A stretch of DNA of 64,000 nucleotides from an uncultured Bacteroidales bacterium (lineage in GTDB: Bacteria; Bacteroidota; Bacteroidia; Bacteroidales; Bacteroidaceae): the NCBI GenBank assembly GCA_902799655.1, contig CADCBH010000013.1, forward strand, positions 1 through 64,000, written 5' to 3'. Position 1 is the stretch's first letter. Each line of letters opens with the position of its first letter. Below, in pieces: positions 34,311 through 45,870 of the stretch. Below the pieces are notes generated by a model, which made no database searches, was not told the origin of the DNA, and saw only the letters and a list, made by a program, of their open reading frames with translations. Position numbers and translations under genes: made by a program.

Positions 34311-36226
34311 CTTACAATAGCTATCTTGCATACAGTACCTTTTTCACCATTACTCGTTGCTGTAGCTACCATATAGACGCCAGAGGCCACTCTCCTACCC
34401 TGTTTGTCGCATCCATCCCAGGTAAATGTACCTCCATTACTGCGTCCTTCAGCTATCAAGGCACCATTGGCTGCCAGTATCTTGACATCAGCATTGAGGG
34501 ATAGTCCTGTGATAGTGATAAGACCAGTGTATTCTGGTGTGACAGGATTGGGATAGGCCCATACATTGTCTTTGGTCATCTCTTCAACAGGTTCTGTAGC
34601 ATCACTGACGAACGAACATAATCCCTTGTCAGTGAGGAAGAATACTTCTCCCGTCTGTTGATTGATAGTAATAAAGTTGACGTAATTAGAGAGTATAGGC
34701 GAATTATCAGTGGTAAAATGGTATATTTGGGTCATATTATCCTCACTGACGAGGAAAACACCATTACCGTCAGTAGCAAACCATTTTCTTCCTCCTCCAT
34801 CAACAGCTATGCAGTAGGTAGTGATACCACTTAGCAGATAGTCAGCCAGATTCGTACCATCGTTGCGAGGCACTTTTTCCTGATAGAAAGTGTAACTATC
34901 TTGTCTGACATCCTCTGACTTAATATAGAAAGGTCCCTGGTTGGTAGCAACCCACATATTTCCGCTTTTATCTTCTGTGACATCATAGATCAACAAGCTG
35001 GTGTTATAAGATACACCATCTTGATTGACGAGGTCCTTATAGCGATATACCTTATCGTTATTAATATCATAGCAGAAGACAGTTTGTGTTGACCAGCTGG
35101 TATTGACAAACCACATGAGTCCTCGACTATCTATTTTGACGTTTCTCATACCAGGACACGATACCTCATCGTCATAATAGAGCTCGCTTTTGGTCAATTT
35201 CTTCCATTGTGCGTCTTTCGTCAGTAACAATAGATTGACACCATTGGCCTGACTGTTTAGTACCCACAGATTGCCATTATTGTCGAATTTAATACCATGA
35301 ACAAGCGTATAGTTATCGCCATGTTCCTGATGACTTGAACTGCTCCAAGCTGGTCGTAAAGGACTATTCTCTTTATAGTAATATGCTTTCAGCAGTCCGT
35401 TCTGAAACTCATAGAGTCCGCAGCGACCTCCTACAGCAACATGATTTTGATCTGTAGGATCCACATCGATACAGTTGATATCGATATAATCAATGCCTGT
35501 AATGCTACTGATATCCTGTGGGTATAAAGTCCAGTCGCTGCCATTCATGATTTGTATGGTTCCTGGGCAGTTGGTTTCATATTGTCCTGACAAGAAGGCA
35601 CCACCAGTGGTATATAGTTTACCATTCAGGAACTTTGCCTCGTAAAAGCTATTAGATGCAGGGCCTCCAGGCTTCAGCGTCTTGACGACATCGATGTATT
35701 TGTCGTAGTCGCTGTTATCTTCATCTGGCAGCACAGCAGGATAGTCAGGATGGCCAGGTGTGTAACTTTCAGCTATCTCAGCTCGCTGCACGTTGACCTT
35801 GACAATGCCAAAGCCACAGACGAGGTAGGCATAAACGCCTTCTATGCGGATACTTTGAACTGTCTTGTCGCCTATAATCGACTTATTGTAGAGGTCACTG
35901 ATATTGGTGATATTACCCTTTGTATCTACCAAGTCGATATTCGAATTGCGATAGACCACGACGAGGCGCTTAGCCTGTTTGCACCAGCTGATATGCGTGA
36001 TATCGACATCGCTCATACCATTGATTTTATCGTAGGTAATGATGCTCTGGTCTATCATGTTATACTGATAGAGCGAGCCAGAGGCCCTCACGAAGAGATA
36101 GTCGCCTGCTGCCTGTATCTGCTGTGGTTCAGCATACGACAGGTAGTTGCGCCAGGTGCCTATTTGCGCCATGCATACTGCATAGTTTATCAAGCATAAT
36201 GATATGACAGCGAGAAGTCTCTTCAT
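34307..36226 (-). CDS. porZ: PorZ-like type IX secretion-associated beta-propeller protein
   Basis: The 639-residue exported protein starts with a signal peptide (MKRLLAVISLCLINYAVCMA) and then QIGTWRNYLSYAEPQQIQAAGD, which resembles PorZ, part of the cell-surface attachment complex of the type IX secretion system that links cargo to anionic lipopolysaccharide. The body consists of beta-propeller strands with recurring phrases such as LFVRASGSLYQYN, IDSRGLMWFVN, VTEDKSGNMWVATNQG and AVDGGGRKWFATDGNG. The last 75 residues (VWAYPNPVTPEYTG through GRRVASGVYMVAT) are a type A sorting domain. It lies 11 bp after the YitT-RdgB gene. The identification as PorZ rests on the N-terminus and architecture. 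Confidence 0.8.
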   Translation of the reverse strand: MKRLLAVISLCLINYAVCMAQIGTWRNYLSYAEPQQIQAAGDYLFVRASGSLYQYNMIDQSIITYDKINGMSDVDITHISWCKQAKRLVVVYRNSNIDLVDTKGNITNISDLYNKSIIGDKTVQSIRIEGVYAYLVCGFGIVKVNVQRAEIAESYTPGHPDYPAVLPDEDNSDYDKYIDVVKTLKPGGPASNSFYEAKFLNGKLYTTGGAFLSGQYETNCPGTIQIMNGSDWTLYPQDISSITGIDYIDINCIDVDPTDQNHVAVGGRCGLYEFQNGLLKAYYYKENSPLRPAWSSSSHQEHGDNYTLVHGIKFDNNGNLWVLNSQANGVNLLLLTKDAQWKKLTKSELYYDDEVSCPGMRNVKIDSRGLMWFVNTSWSTQTVFCYDINNDKVYRYKDLVNQDGVSYNTSLLIYDVTEDKSGNMWVATNQGPFYIKSEDVRQDSYTFYQEKVPRNDGTNLADYLLSGITTYCIAVDGGGRKWFATDGNGVFLVSEDNMTQIYHFTTDNSPILSNYVNFITINQQTGEVFFLTDKGLCSFVSDATEPVEEMTKDNVWAYPNPVTPEYTGLITITGLSLNADVKILAANGALIAEGRSNGGTFTWDGCDKQGRRVASGVYMVATATSNGEKGTVCKIAIVR

Positions 36227-36237
36227 AGATAGCGGTA

Positions 36238-37752
36238 TTATAGGGTCTTTAAGTATTCTGCCAGCTTCTGTACGGCTCGTGCACGATGGCTTATCTGGTT
36301 CTTGACGTCAGCACCCATCTCAGCAAAGGTCTTGTTGTGACCCTCGGGTTGGAAGATGGGGTCGTAGCCAAAGCCCTCTCCTCCCCTACGCTGGGTAATG
36401 ATTTCACCATTGACGATACCATCGAACGTCTTGGTCTTTCCGTTTATTATTAACGCAATAACTGTGCGGAATCGTGCACGACGATTGTTATTATTCTCTA
36501 ATTCGTGCAACAGCTTGGTCATATTGGCATTCGAGTCGTGACCTGGTCCGCCAGCATAGCGGGCGCTATAGACACCAGGTGCACCGCCCAGGGCATCGAC
36601 CTCAAGACCTGTATCGTCAGCAAAGCAGTCCACGTTGTACTTGTTATAGATATACTGGGCCTTGATGAGGGCATTGTCTTCGAGCGTCTGTCCCTTTTCA
36701 GGGATGTCGTCGTGACAGCCTATGTCTTCGAGCGACAGTACCTTAAACTGATTACCCAGGATTTTGCGGACCTCGATGAGTTTGTTCTGATTGTTGGTAG
36801 CAAATACTATTTTCATCTTCTTATTGTTTTTCTTCATAGTGACCCTCATCTCGTCGAATCCTTCGCCATATACACCAATGACGGCACTCTGCGAGACAAA
36901 GGCGTTGGGGTCGATCATCTTGATGAGTCGGAACATGTTGATGCTCTCGTTCTTCTTGGCGAGGATACAGAGCACTTTCATCTGTTTGCCTGTGTACCAG
37001 CCGTGTCCGTCGAGGATGGTGACGCCATGATTCATCTGCGTGCCAATAGCGTTGGCTATCTCCTGCCATTTCTGCGAGAATATCATAAACTGCACAGACT
37101 GTCTGCGTGCATTCATCACGTAGTCGAGGGTATAGTTCTCCATCGCCATCACACAGAAGCCAAACATCACCTTATGGGCTCGTTCCAGATAGGTTCCGAA
37201 TTGTGGGAAGAACATACACGAGCCAATGATACAGAAATCAGCAGCGATGAGCACGTTGCCCAGCGATACATTGGGGTGGTACTTGTTGACTGAGGCTGCT
37301 ATGATGTCAGTACCGCCTGTCGAGCCATTGTTCATGAAGACAGTGGCCAGGGCGATACCAGTGAGTACACAGCCAATGATCATCGACATAAAGTCCTGTC
37401 CATCGCCCATCAGCTTGAACGGCAGGCCGTTCCCCTGCTTAGGGATATAGTCCTGTGCAAACTTCAGCATGAAGTAGAGGGTGAAGATAGCAAAGATGGT
37501 CTTCATCAGGAACCTCCAGCCCAAGATCTTCAATGCCGCTATGAGCAGCAAGCCATTGATGATGATATATGTGTTCTCCAGATGGAATCCTGTGGCGTAG
37601 TAGATGATGGCTGACAGACCAGTCACACCACCAGCCACTATCTGATAGGGCATCAGGAATACGGTGAAGGCTACAGTATAGATAGCGAGGCCAAGGGCTA
37701 TAAACATATAGTCCTTGACCTCGTTGAGGATTAATTTGTGATCGACAGTCAT
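36238..37752 (-). CDS. YitT-family membrane protein fused to RdgB/HAM1 NTP pyrophosphatase
   Basis: This 504-residue reading frame joins two proteins. Residues 1-305 are a YitT/DUF2179 membrane protein with hydrophobic helices near 15-35, 55-75, 85-105, 125-145 and 165-185, and a soluble DUF2179 domain containing [19 protein letters not shown]. Residues 313-504 are a complete RdgB/HAM1 enzyme, which removes inosine and xanthosine triphosphates: [47 protein letters not shown] and [14 protein letters not shown], active-site residues intact. There is no stop between them; the joint reads [13 protein letters not shown], so an internal start at 36816 could also yield free RdgB. Relatives usually have the two as separate neighbours after leuS. 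A lost stop codon is a likely cause. Confidence 0.88.
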   Translation of the reverse strand: MTVDHKLILNEVKDYMFIALGLAIYTVAFTVFLMPYQIVAGGVTGLSAIIYYATGFHLENTYIIINGLLLIAALKILGWRFLMKTIFAIFTLYFMLKFAQDYIPKQGNGLPFKLMGDGQDFMSMIIGCVLTGIALATVFMNNGSTGGTDIIAASVNKYHPNVSLGNVLIAADFCIIGSCMFFPQFGTYLERAHKVMFGFCVMAMENYTLDYVMNARRQSVQFMIFSQKWQEIANAIGTQMNHGVTILDGHGWYTGKQMKVLCILAKKNESINMFRLIKMIDPNAFVSQSAVIGVYGEGFDEMRVTMKKNNKKMKIVFATNNQNKLIEVRKILGNQFKVLSLEDIGCHDDIPEKGQTLEDNALIKAQYIYNKYNVDCFADDTGLEVDALGGAPGVYSARYAGGPGHDSNANMTKLLHELENNNNRRARFRTVIALIINGKTKTFDGIVNGEIITQRRGGEGFGYDPIFQPEGHNKTFAEMGADVKNQISHRARAVQKLAEYLKTL

Positions 37753-37766
37753 AATCGAAAGTCTGA

Positions 37767-40616
37767 TTATTTACCCAATACGATGTTCACCATACGCTTT
37801 GGTACGATGATCACCTTCTTGATTTCGAAGCCTTCGAGATACTTCTGGGCACGCTCTTCAGCGAGGACAGCCTTCTGGATGGTGTCGTTGTCAGCATCGG
37901 CAGCAAACTCCATATCGAAGCGTGTCTTACCATTGAAGGCAACACCCAGTTTGACAGTATTCTCCACGAGATACTCCTCGTTCCAGGCAGGCCACTGAGA
38001 GTCGCAGACACTACCCTGCTCGCCCAGAGCCTCCCACAGCTCCTCAGCGATATGTGGTGCGAAGGGTGCGATGAGGATGACGAGCGTCTTCAGGGCTTCA
38101 CGACTCTTGCACTTCTGCTGAGCCAGCTCGTTGACGCAGATCATAAAGGCTGAGATAGAGGTGTTGTATGAGAAAACTTCAATATCCTGTGAAACTTTCT
38201 TGATGAGCTTGTGAACACTCTTCAGATTGTCCTTCGTGGGCTCGCTGTCGTCAACAAGCAACTTGCCCTCAGCATTGTCGCGAGAGTTGCCATAGAACAG
38301 TGCCCAGAACTTCTTCAGGAAACGGTGACAGCCATCGATACCGTTGGTATCCCAAGGTTTCGACTGCTCCACAGGACCCAGGAACATCTCGTAGAGACGC
38401 AGGGTATCGGCACCATACTTCTCGACTATCATATCCGGGTTGACCACGTTGAACATCGACTTCGACATCTTTTCGATAGCCCAGCCACACTTGTACTGAC
38501 CATTCTCGAGGATGAACTCAGCGTTGTTGTATTCAGGACGCCAATCCTTAAATGCCTCAATATCAAGCACATCGGCTGATACGATATTCACGTCGACGTG
38601 GATAGGCGTTGTGGTATATTTGTCCTTCAGTCCAAAGCTGACAAACTTACCCTTGTCCTGACCCTCGTCCTCGATACGATATACGAAGTTGGAGCGACCC
38701 TGAATCATACCCTGGTTGACGAGTTTCTTGAAGGGCTCGTCCTCGCAGGAGTAACCAGAGTCATAGAGGAACTTGTTCCAGAAGCGCGAATAGATGAGAT
38801 GACCAGTAGCATGCTCTGTACCACCTACATAGAGGTCTACATTGCGCCAGTATTCGTCAGCATCCTTCGAGACCAGTGCCTTCTCGTTCTTGGGGTCCAT
38901 ATAGCGCAGATAGTAGGCTGAAGAGCCTGCAAAGCCAGGCATTGTATTAAGCTCCAAGGGGAAGACACTCTTGTTGTCGATGTTTTTGACATCAACAACA
39001 CTATCAGTCTTCGTATCCCAGGCCCACTTCGTAGCACGTCCCAATGGGGGCTCGCCAGTCTCTGTGGGCTGGTATTTGTCGATCTCAGGCAGTTCCAGAG
39101 GCAGACACTCCTTTGGAATCATATAGGGCATGTCGTCCTTGTAATAGACGGGGAACGGCTCGCCCCAATAGCGCTGACGCGAGAAGATGGCGTCGCGAAG
39201 ACGATAGTTGACCTTTACCCTACCCAATCCTTGCTCTGTGACGTATTTCTTCGTGGCAGCGATAGCCTCCTTGACAGTCAGTCCGTTGAGGCTGAACTTA
39301 GTGCTTGCAGAGTTACACATGATACCTTCCTTGGCATCATAGCTCTCCTCGCTAACGTCAGCACCCTCAATCAGAGGGATGATGGGCAGGTTGAAGTGCT
39401 TGGCGAAGGCGTAGTCACGAGAGTCGTGAGCAGGCACAGCCATGATGGCACCCGTACCATAACCAGCCAACACGTATTCGGCTATCCAGATGGGGATTTT
39501 CTCGTCAGTAAACGGATTGATGGCGTAGCTGCCAGAGAACACACCCGTTACTTTGTGGTCCATCTGGCGATCGCGCTCTGTACGCTTCTTCACGTAGTCG
39601 AGATACTTTTCTACCTCAGCCTTCTGGTCAGGAGTAGTCAGCTCTGCTACGAGGTCTGACTCAGGAGCCAGCACCATGAAGGTCACACCAAACATCGTAT
39701 CAGCACGGGTGGTGAAGATGGTGAAGTGCTTGTCGCTGTCAGCCACTTTGAATTCCACTTCAGTACCCTCACTTCTGCCAATCCAGTTGCGCTGAGTCTC
39801 CTTCAGTGAGTCTGTCCAGTCAATCTCCTCGAGACCATCGAGCAGGCGCTGGGCATAGGCAGAGACACGCAGACACCACTGGCGCATCTTCTTCTGCTCT
39901 ACAGGATAGCCACCACGTACTGAGACGCCATCGACAACCTCGTCGTTGGCCAGTACAGTACCCAGTTTGGGACACCAGTTCACCATTGTATCTGCCAGAT
40001 AGGCAATACGATAGTTCATCAGCACCTCCTGCTTCTTCTTCTCAGAGAAGTTGTGCCAATCAGCTGCTGTGAAGTGCAACTCCTCAGTACCCAGGGCACC
40101 ACAGCCCTCAGTACCCATCAGCTCGAAGTGCTCTATCAGCTTGATGGTGGGCTGAGCCTTCTGCGAACTCAGGCTATAATACGACTTGAACATGCGCTGG
40201 AAGGCCCACTGCGTCCACTTGTAGTAGATGGGGTCGCAAGTGCGCACCTCGCGCTCCCAGTCGAAGCAGAAACCAATCTTGTCCAACTGCGAGCGATAGC
40301 GGTTGATATTCTCTACTGTCGTCTTCTCAGGATGCTGACCTGTCTGGATAGCATACTGCTCTGCAGGCAGTCCATAGGCATCGTAACCCATAGGATTCAG
40401 CACGTTGTAACCCTGCTGACGCTTGTAGCGGGCATAGATGTCTGATGCGATATAACCCAGAGGGTGACCAACGTGAAGGCCAGCACCAGAGGGGTAGGGG
40501 AACATGTTGAGCACGTAGAATTTCTTCTTCGTCGGATCCTCCTCTACGCGATAGGTTTTCATCTCTACCCATCGCTTTTGCCATTTTTGTTCAATGTCTC
40601 TAAAATTGTATTCCAT
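37767..40616 (-). CDS. leuS: leucyl-tRNA synthetase
   Basis: LeuRS attaches leucine to its tRNAs. The roughly 949-residue product has the class I signatures [19 protein letters not shown] (HIGH-like HVGH) and [13 protein letters not shown] (KMSKS), a CP1 editing domain ([21 protein letters not shown], threonine-rich and aspartate-containing), and a C-terminal anticodon-binding region. The start at 40616 ([13 protein letters not shown]) is preferred over one at 40646, in line with the family and with the promoter at 40664-40671. It heads a minus-strand run of five close genes. Confidence 0.96.
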   Translation of the reverse strand: MEYNFRDIEQKWQKRWVEMKTYRVEEDPTKKKFYVLNMFPYPSGAGLHVGHPLGYIASDIYARYKRQQGYNVLNPMGYDAYGLPAEQYAIQTGQHPEKTTVENINRYRSQLDKIGFCFDWEREVRTCDPIYYKWTQWAFQRMFKSYYSLSSQKAQPTIKLIEHFELMGTEGCGALGTEELHFTAADWHNFSEKKKQEVLMNYRIAYLADTMVNWCPKLGTVLANDEVVDGVSVRGGYPVEQKKMRQWCLRVSAYAQRLLDGLEEIDWTDSLKETQRNWIGRSEGTEVEFKVADSDKHFTIFTTRADTMFGVTFMVLAPESDLVAELTTPDQKAEVEKYLDYVKKRTERDRQMDHKVTGVFSGSYAINPFTDEKIPIWIAEYVLAGYGTGAIMAVPAHDSRDYAFAKHFNLPIIPLIEGADVSEESYDAKEGIMCNSASTKFSLNGLTVKEAIAATKKYVTEQGLGRVKVNYRLRDAIFSRQRYWGEPFPVYYKDDMPYMIPKECLPLELPEIDKYQPTETGEPPLGRATKWAWDTKTDSVVDVKNIDNKSVFPLELNTMPGFAGSSAYYLRYMDPKNEKALVSKDADEYWRNVDLYVGGTEHATGHLIYSRFWNKFLYDSGYSCEDEPFKKLVNQGMIQGRSNFVYRIEDEGQDKGKFVSFGLKDKYTTTPIHVDVNIVSADVLDIEAFKDWRPEYNNAEFILENGQYKCGWAIEKMSKSMFNVVNPDMIVEKYGADTLRLYEMFLGPVEQSKPWDTNGIDGCHRFLKKFWALFYGNSRDNAEGKLLVDDSEPTKDNLKSVHKLIKKVSQDIEVFSYNTSISAFMICVNELAQQKCKSREALKTLVILIAPFAPHIAEELWEALGEQGSVCDSQWPAWNEEYLVENTVKLGVAFNGKTRFDMEFAADADNDTIQKAVLAEERAQKYLEGFEIKKVIIVPKRMVNIVLGK

Positions 40617-40663
40617 TGCTTTGTATATTTGATATTTTGTTCTCAACAGTGCATATTAGGTTA

Positions 40664-40671
40664 CAAAGGTA
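40664..40671 (-). promoter_or_regulatory. leuS operon promoter -7 box (TACCTTTG)
   Basis: It reads TACCTTTG on the minus strand, 47 bp before the leuS start at 40616. The gene-free stretch to mutS (40672-41198) otherwise holds the 22-bp array and a C/T-rich segment. Confidence 0.75.
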
Positions 40672-40908
40672 CGAAAAGTAGGTCGAACTGCCAAATTTCT
40701 TAGGACTTTTCATCGAAAGAGTGCGTCGTTAGAAATTAACAATTCAGAAAATCCATAACAAAACATCGCTCAGAATTCGCGAATTACTCACCACATGCGC
40801 TCTCGCCTTCGTATGGCGAAAATATGACCATTTTGTATCTCCTTGTCATACAAGCACTTATATTTTTCACCCCTTTCAAAGCCTCGAAAATTGCCCGTTT
40901 TTTGCCCT

Positions 40909-41010
40909 TTTTTCGCCTTTCAAGTAGCCTTTTTTCTCAGAGTAAATAGCCTTTTTGCTACAAGCAAAAGGTCGTTTTGCTCCTAGCAAGTCCCCCTTTT
41001 GCTCCTAGCA
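40909..41010. repeat. degenerate 22-bp array with TTGCT-AGCAA palindromes
   Basis: TTTTGCTCCTAGCA at 40975-40988 recurs exactly 22 bp later at 40997-41010, and TTTTGCTACAAGCA at 40953-40966 is the unit before. Earlier units (40931 and 40909) are T-rich and more divergent. The central TTGCT-3 nt-AGCAA is a short palindrome whose spacer changes between units. A C/T-rich stretch follows to about 41075. Confidence 0.65.
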
Positions 41011-41165
41011 CCCTCCTGTCACCACCTTTTCGTCCCTCTCCAGCCCCCTTCATCCCTCTAGAAGGGTAGGGAACTAAGTGTTAAATTCATGTATATTTCT
41101 TTTACATTGTAAACAGTACCAATAATTACCTCAACTTTTTTATTGTGGATTTGATCTTTTTTGTG

Positions 41166-41173
41166 TACCTTTG
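41166..41173 (+). promoter_or_regulatory. mutS promoter: -7 TACCTTTG with -33 TTG
   Basis: TACCTTTG has a TTGTGG at 41143 about 20 bp upstream. The mutS ATG at 41199 is 25 bp downstream, so a longer upstream reading from 41145 is untranscribed. Confidence 0.8.
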
Positions 41174-41198
41174 CATGCAATTAATTAAGCGAAGTACG

Positions 41199-43841
41199 AT
41201 GGCAAAGGAGTTGACCCCCATGATGAAGCAGTTTTTCGACCTCAAGGCGAAGCACCCTGAGGCCCTGTTGCTGTTTCGTTGTGGTGACTTCTACGAGACG
41301 TATTGCGAGGATGCAGTTATTGCCTCGCAGATACTGGGCATCACGCTGACTCATCGCAATAATGGGTATAACAAGGGCGACGAGATGGCGGGCTTTCCAC
41401 ATCATGCCCTCGACACCTACCTGCCTAAGCTGATTCGTGCTGGCAGACGAGTGGCCATCTGTGACCAGCTGGAAGACCCTAAGCTGACGAAGAAACTCGT
41501 CAAGCGAGGTATCACGGAACTGGTGACACCTGGTGTGGCAATGAGCGATACTGTGCTCAACTACAAAGAGAACAACTTTCTTTGTGCAGTACACTTTGGC
41601 AAGGGCGCCTGTGGCGTCAGCTTCCTCGATATCTCGACAGGTGAGTTCCTGACGGGTGAGGGTACCTACGACTACGTGGAGAAGCTGATGGGTAACTTCC
41701 AGCCTAAGGAGGTGCTCTACAACAGGGAGCGTCGCCACGACTTCGAACGCTACTTTGGCACGCGTCTCTGTACCTACGAGATGGACGATTGGGTGTTTAC
41801 TGAGCAGACGGCTCATCAGAAGCTCTTCAAGCACTTTAATGTGAGATCGCTGAAAGGCTTTGGTGTCGACCATCTGAAGAGTGGTGTGATAGCTGCTGGA
41901 GCCATCTTGCAGTATCTGGAGCAGACGCTCCACTCGCAGATAGCCCATATCACCTCGCTGTCACGCATCGAAGAGGAACGCTATGTGCGCCTCGACAAGT
42001 TCACCATCCGCTCCTTAGAGCTCATCAGCACTATGCAGGAAGATGGTAAGTCGCTGCTCGACGTCATCGACCAAACGGTATCGCCTATGGGCAGTCGTCT
42101 GTTGCGTCGTTGGCTGGTGTTCCCCTTGAAAGAAGAAAAACCTATCAACGAGCGCCTCGATATCGTCGACTACTTCTTCCGCGAGCCCGACTTCCGACAG
42201 ATCATCGACGATAGGTTGCACGCCATTGGTGACGTAGAGCGTATCGCCTCGAAGATAGCGGTAGGGCGCGTAACGCCTCGCGAGATGGTGCAGATGAAGG
42301 TGGCACTACAGGCTATCGAACCTATCAAGGCTGCCTGTCTGAAGGCTACCAACGAGTCGTTGCGCAGGGTAGGAGAGCGCCTCTCGCTTTGTGAGGAGCT
42401 CAGAGACCGTATTGCTCGTGAGATACAGAACGACCCGCCACAGCTGGTGCAGAAGGGTGGGGTGATTCGTGATGGCGTCAATAGCGAGCTCGACGAACTG
42501 CGCCATATCGCTTATTCTGGCAAGGATTATCTGCTGCAGATTCAGGAGCGTGAAGCGCAGGAGACGGGTATCGCTTCGCTGAAGATAGGCTACAACAATG
42601 TCTTTGGCTATTATCTGGAAGTGCGCAATACCTATAAGGACAAGGTGCCACAGGAGTGGGTGCGCAAGCAGACACTGGCTCAGGCTGAGCGCTATATCAC
42701 ACAGGAGCTGAAGGAATATGAAGAGAAGATTCTGGGTGCTGAGGACAAGATTCTCTCACTTGAACAGCGCCTCTTCAATGAACTTGTCGTCGCTGCTCAG
42801 GCGTTCATCCCACAGATACAGCAGAACGCCAATGTCATTGCCCATCTCGACTGTCTCTTGAGTGCTGCCAAGACTGCTGAGGAGCACCATTATGTGCGTC
42901 CTGTCATCGACAGCAGCGACGTTATCAATATCCGACAGGGTCGCCACCCAGTCATCGAGACACAGTTGCCTCTGGGTGAGCGCTATGTGCCCAACGATAT
43001 TCTCCTCGACCAGGAGCGACAGCAAATCATTATCATCACTGGTCCTAATATGGCTGGTAAGTCCGCTCTGCTGCGACAAACGGCACTCATCGTGCTGCTG
43101 GCCCAGATAGGTAGTTTCGTGCCAGCAGAGAGCGCCCAAATAGGCTTGGTGGACAAGATATTCACGAGGGTAGGGGCTTCAGACAATATCTCGCTGGGCG
43201 AATCGACCTTTATGGTAGAGATGACTGAGGCTGCTAATATATTAAATAATGTGACGCCTCGCTCCTTGGTGCTCTTCGACGAGTTAGGACGAGGCACCAG
43301 CACCTACGATGGTATCTCTATTGCGTGGGCTATCGTAGAATATCTCCACGAGCATCCCAAGGCTCAGGCTCGAACGCTCTTTGCCACCCACTATCACGAG
43401 CTCAACGAGATGGAGAAGAACTTCGCACGCATCAAGAACTACAATGTCAGCGTGAAGGAGGCTGATGGCAAGGTCATCTTCCTACGCAAGTTGGAGCGGG
43501 GTGGGAGTGAGCACTCCTTTGGTATCCATGTGGCAGAGATAGCTGGTATGCCCAAGAGCATCGTCAAGCGCTCTAACGTCATCTTGAAGCAACTGGAGAG
43601 CGACCTCACAACGCCACACTCTGACCAGCGGTCAGAGAACGCCCAAGTAGGTACAGTGGGCAAGCCTACAGCTGAAATAGCTCAAAGTCGTGAAGGCATG
43701 CAGCTCTCGTTCTTCCAGCTCGACGACCCAGTACTCTGCCAGATTCGCGATGAGATTCTAGGTCTCGACATCAACAACCTCACACCTATGGAGGCCCTCA
43801 ACAAGCTCAACGACATCAAAAAAATCGTCTCAGGGAAATGA
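41199..43841 (+). CDS. mutS: DNA mismatch repair protein MutS
   Basis: MutS recognises mismatches and recruits MutL. The 880-residue product has the mismatch-reading [13 protein letters not shown] (the Phe-x-Glu motif FYE), core and clamp domains, and a C-terminal ATPase with Walker [14 protein letters not shown] and [19 protein letters not shown] (Walker B and signature), then ATHYHEL. The start ([11 protein letters not shown]) is at 41199. The last codons (KKIVSGK) form half of the terminator hairpin at 43821-43850, so stop codon and terminator overlap. Confidence 0.97.
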   Translation: MAKELTPMMKQFFDLKAKHPEALLLFRCGDFYETYCEDAVIASQILGITLTHRNNGYNKGDEMAGFPHHALDTYLPKLIRAGRRVAICDQLEDPKLTKKLVKRGITELVTPGVAMSDTVLNYKENNFLCAVHFGKGACGVSFLDISTGEFLTGEGTYDYVEKLMGNFQPKEVLYNRERRHDFERYFGTRLCTYEMDDWVFTEQTAHQKLFKHFNVRSLKGFGVDHLKSGVIAAGAILQYLEQTLHSQIAHITSLSRIEEERYVRLDKFTIRSLELISTMQEDGKSLLDVIDQTVSPMGSRLLRRWLVFPLKEEKPINERLDIVDYFFREPDFRQIIDDRLHAIGDVERIASKIAVGRVTPREMVQMKVALQAIEPIKAACLKATNESLRRVGERLSLCEELRDRIAREIQNDPPQLVQKGGVIRDGVNSELDELRHIAYSGKDYLLQIQEREAQETGIASLKIGYNNVFGYYLEVRNTYKDKVPQEWVRKQTLAQAERYITQELKEYEEKILGAEDKILSLEQRLFNELVVAAQAFIPQIQQNANVIAHLDCLLSAAKTAEEHHYVRPVIDSSDVINIRQGRHPVIETQLPLGERYVPNDILLDQERQQIIIITGPNMAGKSALLRQTALIVLLAQIGSFVPAESAQIGLVDKIFTRVGASDNISLGESTFMVEMTEAANILNNVTPRSLVLFDELGRGTSTYDGISIAWAIVEYLHEHPKAQARTLFATHYHELNEMEKNFARIKNYNVSVKEADGKVIFLRKLERGGSEHSFGIHVAEIAGMPKSIVKRSNVILKQLESDLTTPHSDQRSENAQVGTVGKPTAEIAQSREGMQLSFFQLDDPVLCQIRDEILGLDINNLTPMEALNKLNDIKKIVSGK

Positions 43842-43850
43842 GACGATTTT
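43821..43850 (+). terminator. mutS terminator overlapping the stop codon
   Basis: A perfect 12-bp stem pairs AAAATCGTCTCA (43821-43832) with TGAGACGATTTT (43839-43850) around loop GGGAAA, followed by CTTTTT. The TGA stop (43839-43841) is the first part of the right arm. Confidence 0.9.
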
Positions 43851-43860
43851 CTTTTTAAGG

Positions 43861-43956
43861 TCGATGCTTCGTTATTTCGATGCTTCGTTATTTCGATGCT
43901 TCGTTATTTCGATGCTTCGTTATTTCGATGCTTCGTTATTTCGATGCTTCGTTATT
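43861..43956. repeat. six perfect 16-bp tandem repeats
   Basis: The unit TCGATGCTTCGTTATT repeats six times without a mismatch and then begins a seventh (TCG). The last unit contains the lgt stop codon (43952-43954). Perfect identity implies recent expansion, and copy number may vary between strains. Its period (16) separates it from the 22-bp arrays elsewhere. Confidence 0.95.
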
Positions 43957-44743
43957 TCGCAGCTCCGATGACGATAAAGGGAGTAGAGAGTATTTGTCCC
44001 ATATCGAGTGGGAGAGAGGCTTCGAAGGCTTCCTGTATCTCTTTGGTGTACTCAATGAAGAAACGGAAGGTGAAGATATAGAACAGGCAGAAGCCAAAAT
44101 ACCAGCCCGTGCCTATCTTCTCAGGCATACGCTTATGCAGAAACCACAACAAGCCAAACAGGATGGCATAGGCGATAGCCTCATACAACTGACCAGGATG
44201 ACGAGGCATCTGATCAACACGTTCGAAGATAAACGCCCAGGGCACATCAGTTATCTTGCCAATAATCTCTGAGTTCATCAGGTTGCCCAAACGGATAAAG
44301 CATGCCGTGATGCCTGTAGCGATGGCGATATTGTCCAATACGCGCCAAATGCTGAGTTTGGTATTCCTGACATACAACCAAAGGGCTATCATGAGTCCTA
44401 AGGTACCTCCATGCGACGCCAACCCCTCATAACCTGTAAACTTCCATCCGCCATCAGCTAGAAAATGGATAGGTAGCAGCATCTCTACGAAGCCTTTTAC
44501 TGATGTCAGATAGTAGTCGGGCTGATAGAAGAGACAATGTCCCAGACGGGCACCTATGAGGATACCAATGAAGCAATAGAAGAACAAGGGGTCGAAGAGC
44601 TCGTCCTTGATCTTCTGCTCCTTATACAAGCGCTTGACCACCAGATAGGCCAGTGCCAGTCCGATTAGCCAGCATAGTGAATACCAGCGGAAGGGACCAA
44701 TGCTGAGGCTGGGGTTCCAGACGATGTAGCTTAGCTCGTTCAT
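43952..44743 (-). CDS. lgt: prolipoprotein diacylglyceryl transferase
   Basis: Lgt attaches diacylglycerol to lipobox cysteines, the first step in lipoprotein maturation; several lipoproteins are encoded in this window. The 263-residue membrane protein has about seven hydrophobic segments, the signature [14 protein letters not shown], and a conserved [35 protein letters not shown] near the start and [13 protein letters not shown] are also typical. The start overlaps the ychF stop as ATGA. The stop lies inside the 16-bp tandem array, so array changes could alter its 3' end. Confidence 0.94.
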   Translation of the reverse strand: MNELSYIVWNPSLSIGPFRWYSLCWLIGLALAYLVVKRLYKEQKIKDELFDPLFFYCFIGILIGARLGHCLFYQPDYYLTSVKGFVEMLLPIHFLADGGWKFTGYEGLASHGGTLGLMIALWLYVRNTKLSIWRVLDNIAIATGITACFIRLGNLMNSEIIGKITDVPWAFIFERVDQMPRHPGQLYEAIAYAILFGLLWFLHKRMPEKIGTGWYFGFCLFYIFTFRFFIEYTKEIQEAFEASLPLDMGQILSTPFIVIGAAK

Positions 44744-45840
44744 ACATTAAATCTAAAATGCATAATGTCGCCATCCTGCACGACATACTCTTTTCCTTCA
44801 ATACCCATCTTGCCTGCCTCGCGGACAGCAGCCTCTGAGCCATATTGGATATAATCATCGTACTTGATAACCTCAGCGCGGATAAAGCCCTTCTCGAAGT
44901 CGGTATGGATGACGCCAGCACACTGGGGAGCCTTCCAACCTTTTTTATACGTCCAAGCCTTCACTTCCATCTCACCAGCAGTGATGAAGGTTTCAAGGTT
45001 CAGGAGGGCGTACGCTTTCTTGATGAGGCGATTGACGCCACTCTCCTCCAAGCCCAGTTCCTCTAAGAAGAGTTGCTTGTCTTCGTAACTCTCCAGTTCT
45101 GCGATATCCTCTTCTGTCTTGGCAGCGATAATCATGGCTTCAGCACCTTCTTCCTTAGCCAGTGCCTCTACCTTCTTGGTGAAGTCGTTACCACTCTTGG
45201 CATCTGCCTCACCTACATTGCAGACATACAGTACAGGTTTGGCTGTCAGCAGGAAGAGATTCTTGGCACAGTCCTGTTCGTCCTTGCTCTCAAACTCGAC
45301 GATACGGGCGTTCTTGCCTTGTTCCAAAACCTCCTTGTAGGCTTTGAGCACAGTAACCTCTATCTTGGCATCCTTGTTGCCAGCAGCTGCTGCCTTCTCC
45401 GTCTTTGCCAAGCGACTCTCGATAGTTTCCAAGTCCTTGAGTTGCAGCTCGGTATCGATAATCTCCTTATCACGGATGGGGTCGATGGTACCATCGACGT
45501 GGGTGATGTTTTCATCCTCGAAACAGCGCAGCACGTGGATGATGGCGTCCGTCTCACGGATGTTGCCCAGGAACTTATTACCCAAGCCCTCACCCTTGGA
45601 GGCGCCTTTTACAAGTCCTGCAATATCTACGATTTCGCAGGTAGCAGGAACGATGCGACCAGGATGTACCAGTTCTGCTAGTTTGGTGAGTCGTTCGTCA
45701 GGTACGGTAATAACACCCACATTGGGCTCTATCGTACAGAAGGGGAAATTGGCTGCCTGTGCCTTTGCACTCGACAGACAGTTGAATAGGGTGGACTTGC
45801 CCACGTTAGGCAATCCTACAATACCACATTTTAATGACAT
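44740..45840 (-). CDS. ychF: YchF/Ola1 family GTP/ATP-binding protein
   Basis: YchF is a conserved P-loop protein (Obg family) that binds nucleotides, mostly ATP, and ribosomes; its role relates to translation or stress. The 366-residue product starts [20 protein letters not shown] (P-loop GLPNVGKS), has [17 protein letters not shown] (G3 region), and the C-terminal TGS-like domain with [17 protein letters not shown] and [17 protein letters not shown]. It is 30 bp downstream of the flavodiiron gene and overlaps lgt by 4 bp, so it belongs to a four-gene minus-strand group. Confidence 0.95.
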   Translation of the reverse strand: MSLKCGIVGLPNVGKSTLFNCLSSAKAQAANFPFCTIEPNVGVITVPDERLTKLAELVHPGRIVPATCEIVDIAGLVKGASKGEGLGNKFLGNIRETDAIIHVLRCFEDENITHVDGTIDPIRDKEIIDTELQLKDLETIESRLAKTEKAAAAGNKDAKIEVTVLKAYKEVLEQGKNARIVEFESKDEQDCAKNLFLLTAKPVLYVCNVGEADAKSGNDFTKKVEALAKEEGAEAMIIAAKTEEDIAELESYEDKQLFLEELGLEESGVNRLIKKAYALLNLETFITAGEMEVKAWTYKKGWKAPQCAGVIHTDFEKGFIRAEVIKYDDYIQYGSEAAVREAGKMGIEGKEYVVQDGDIMHFRFNV

Positions 45841-45870
45841 TTCTTTCTCTTAATACTTAACTCTTAATTC

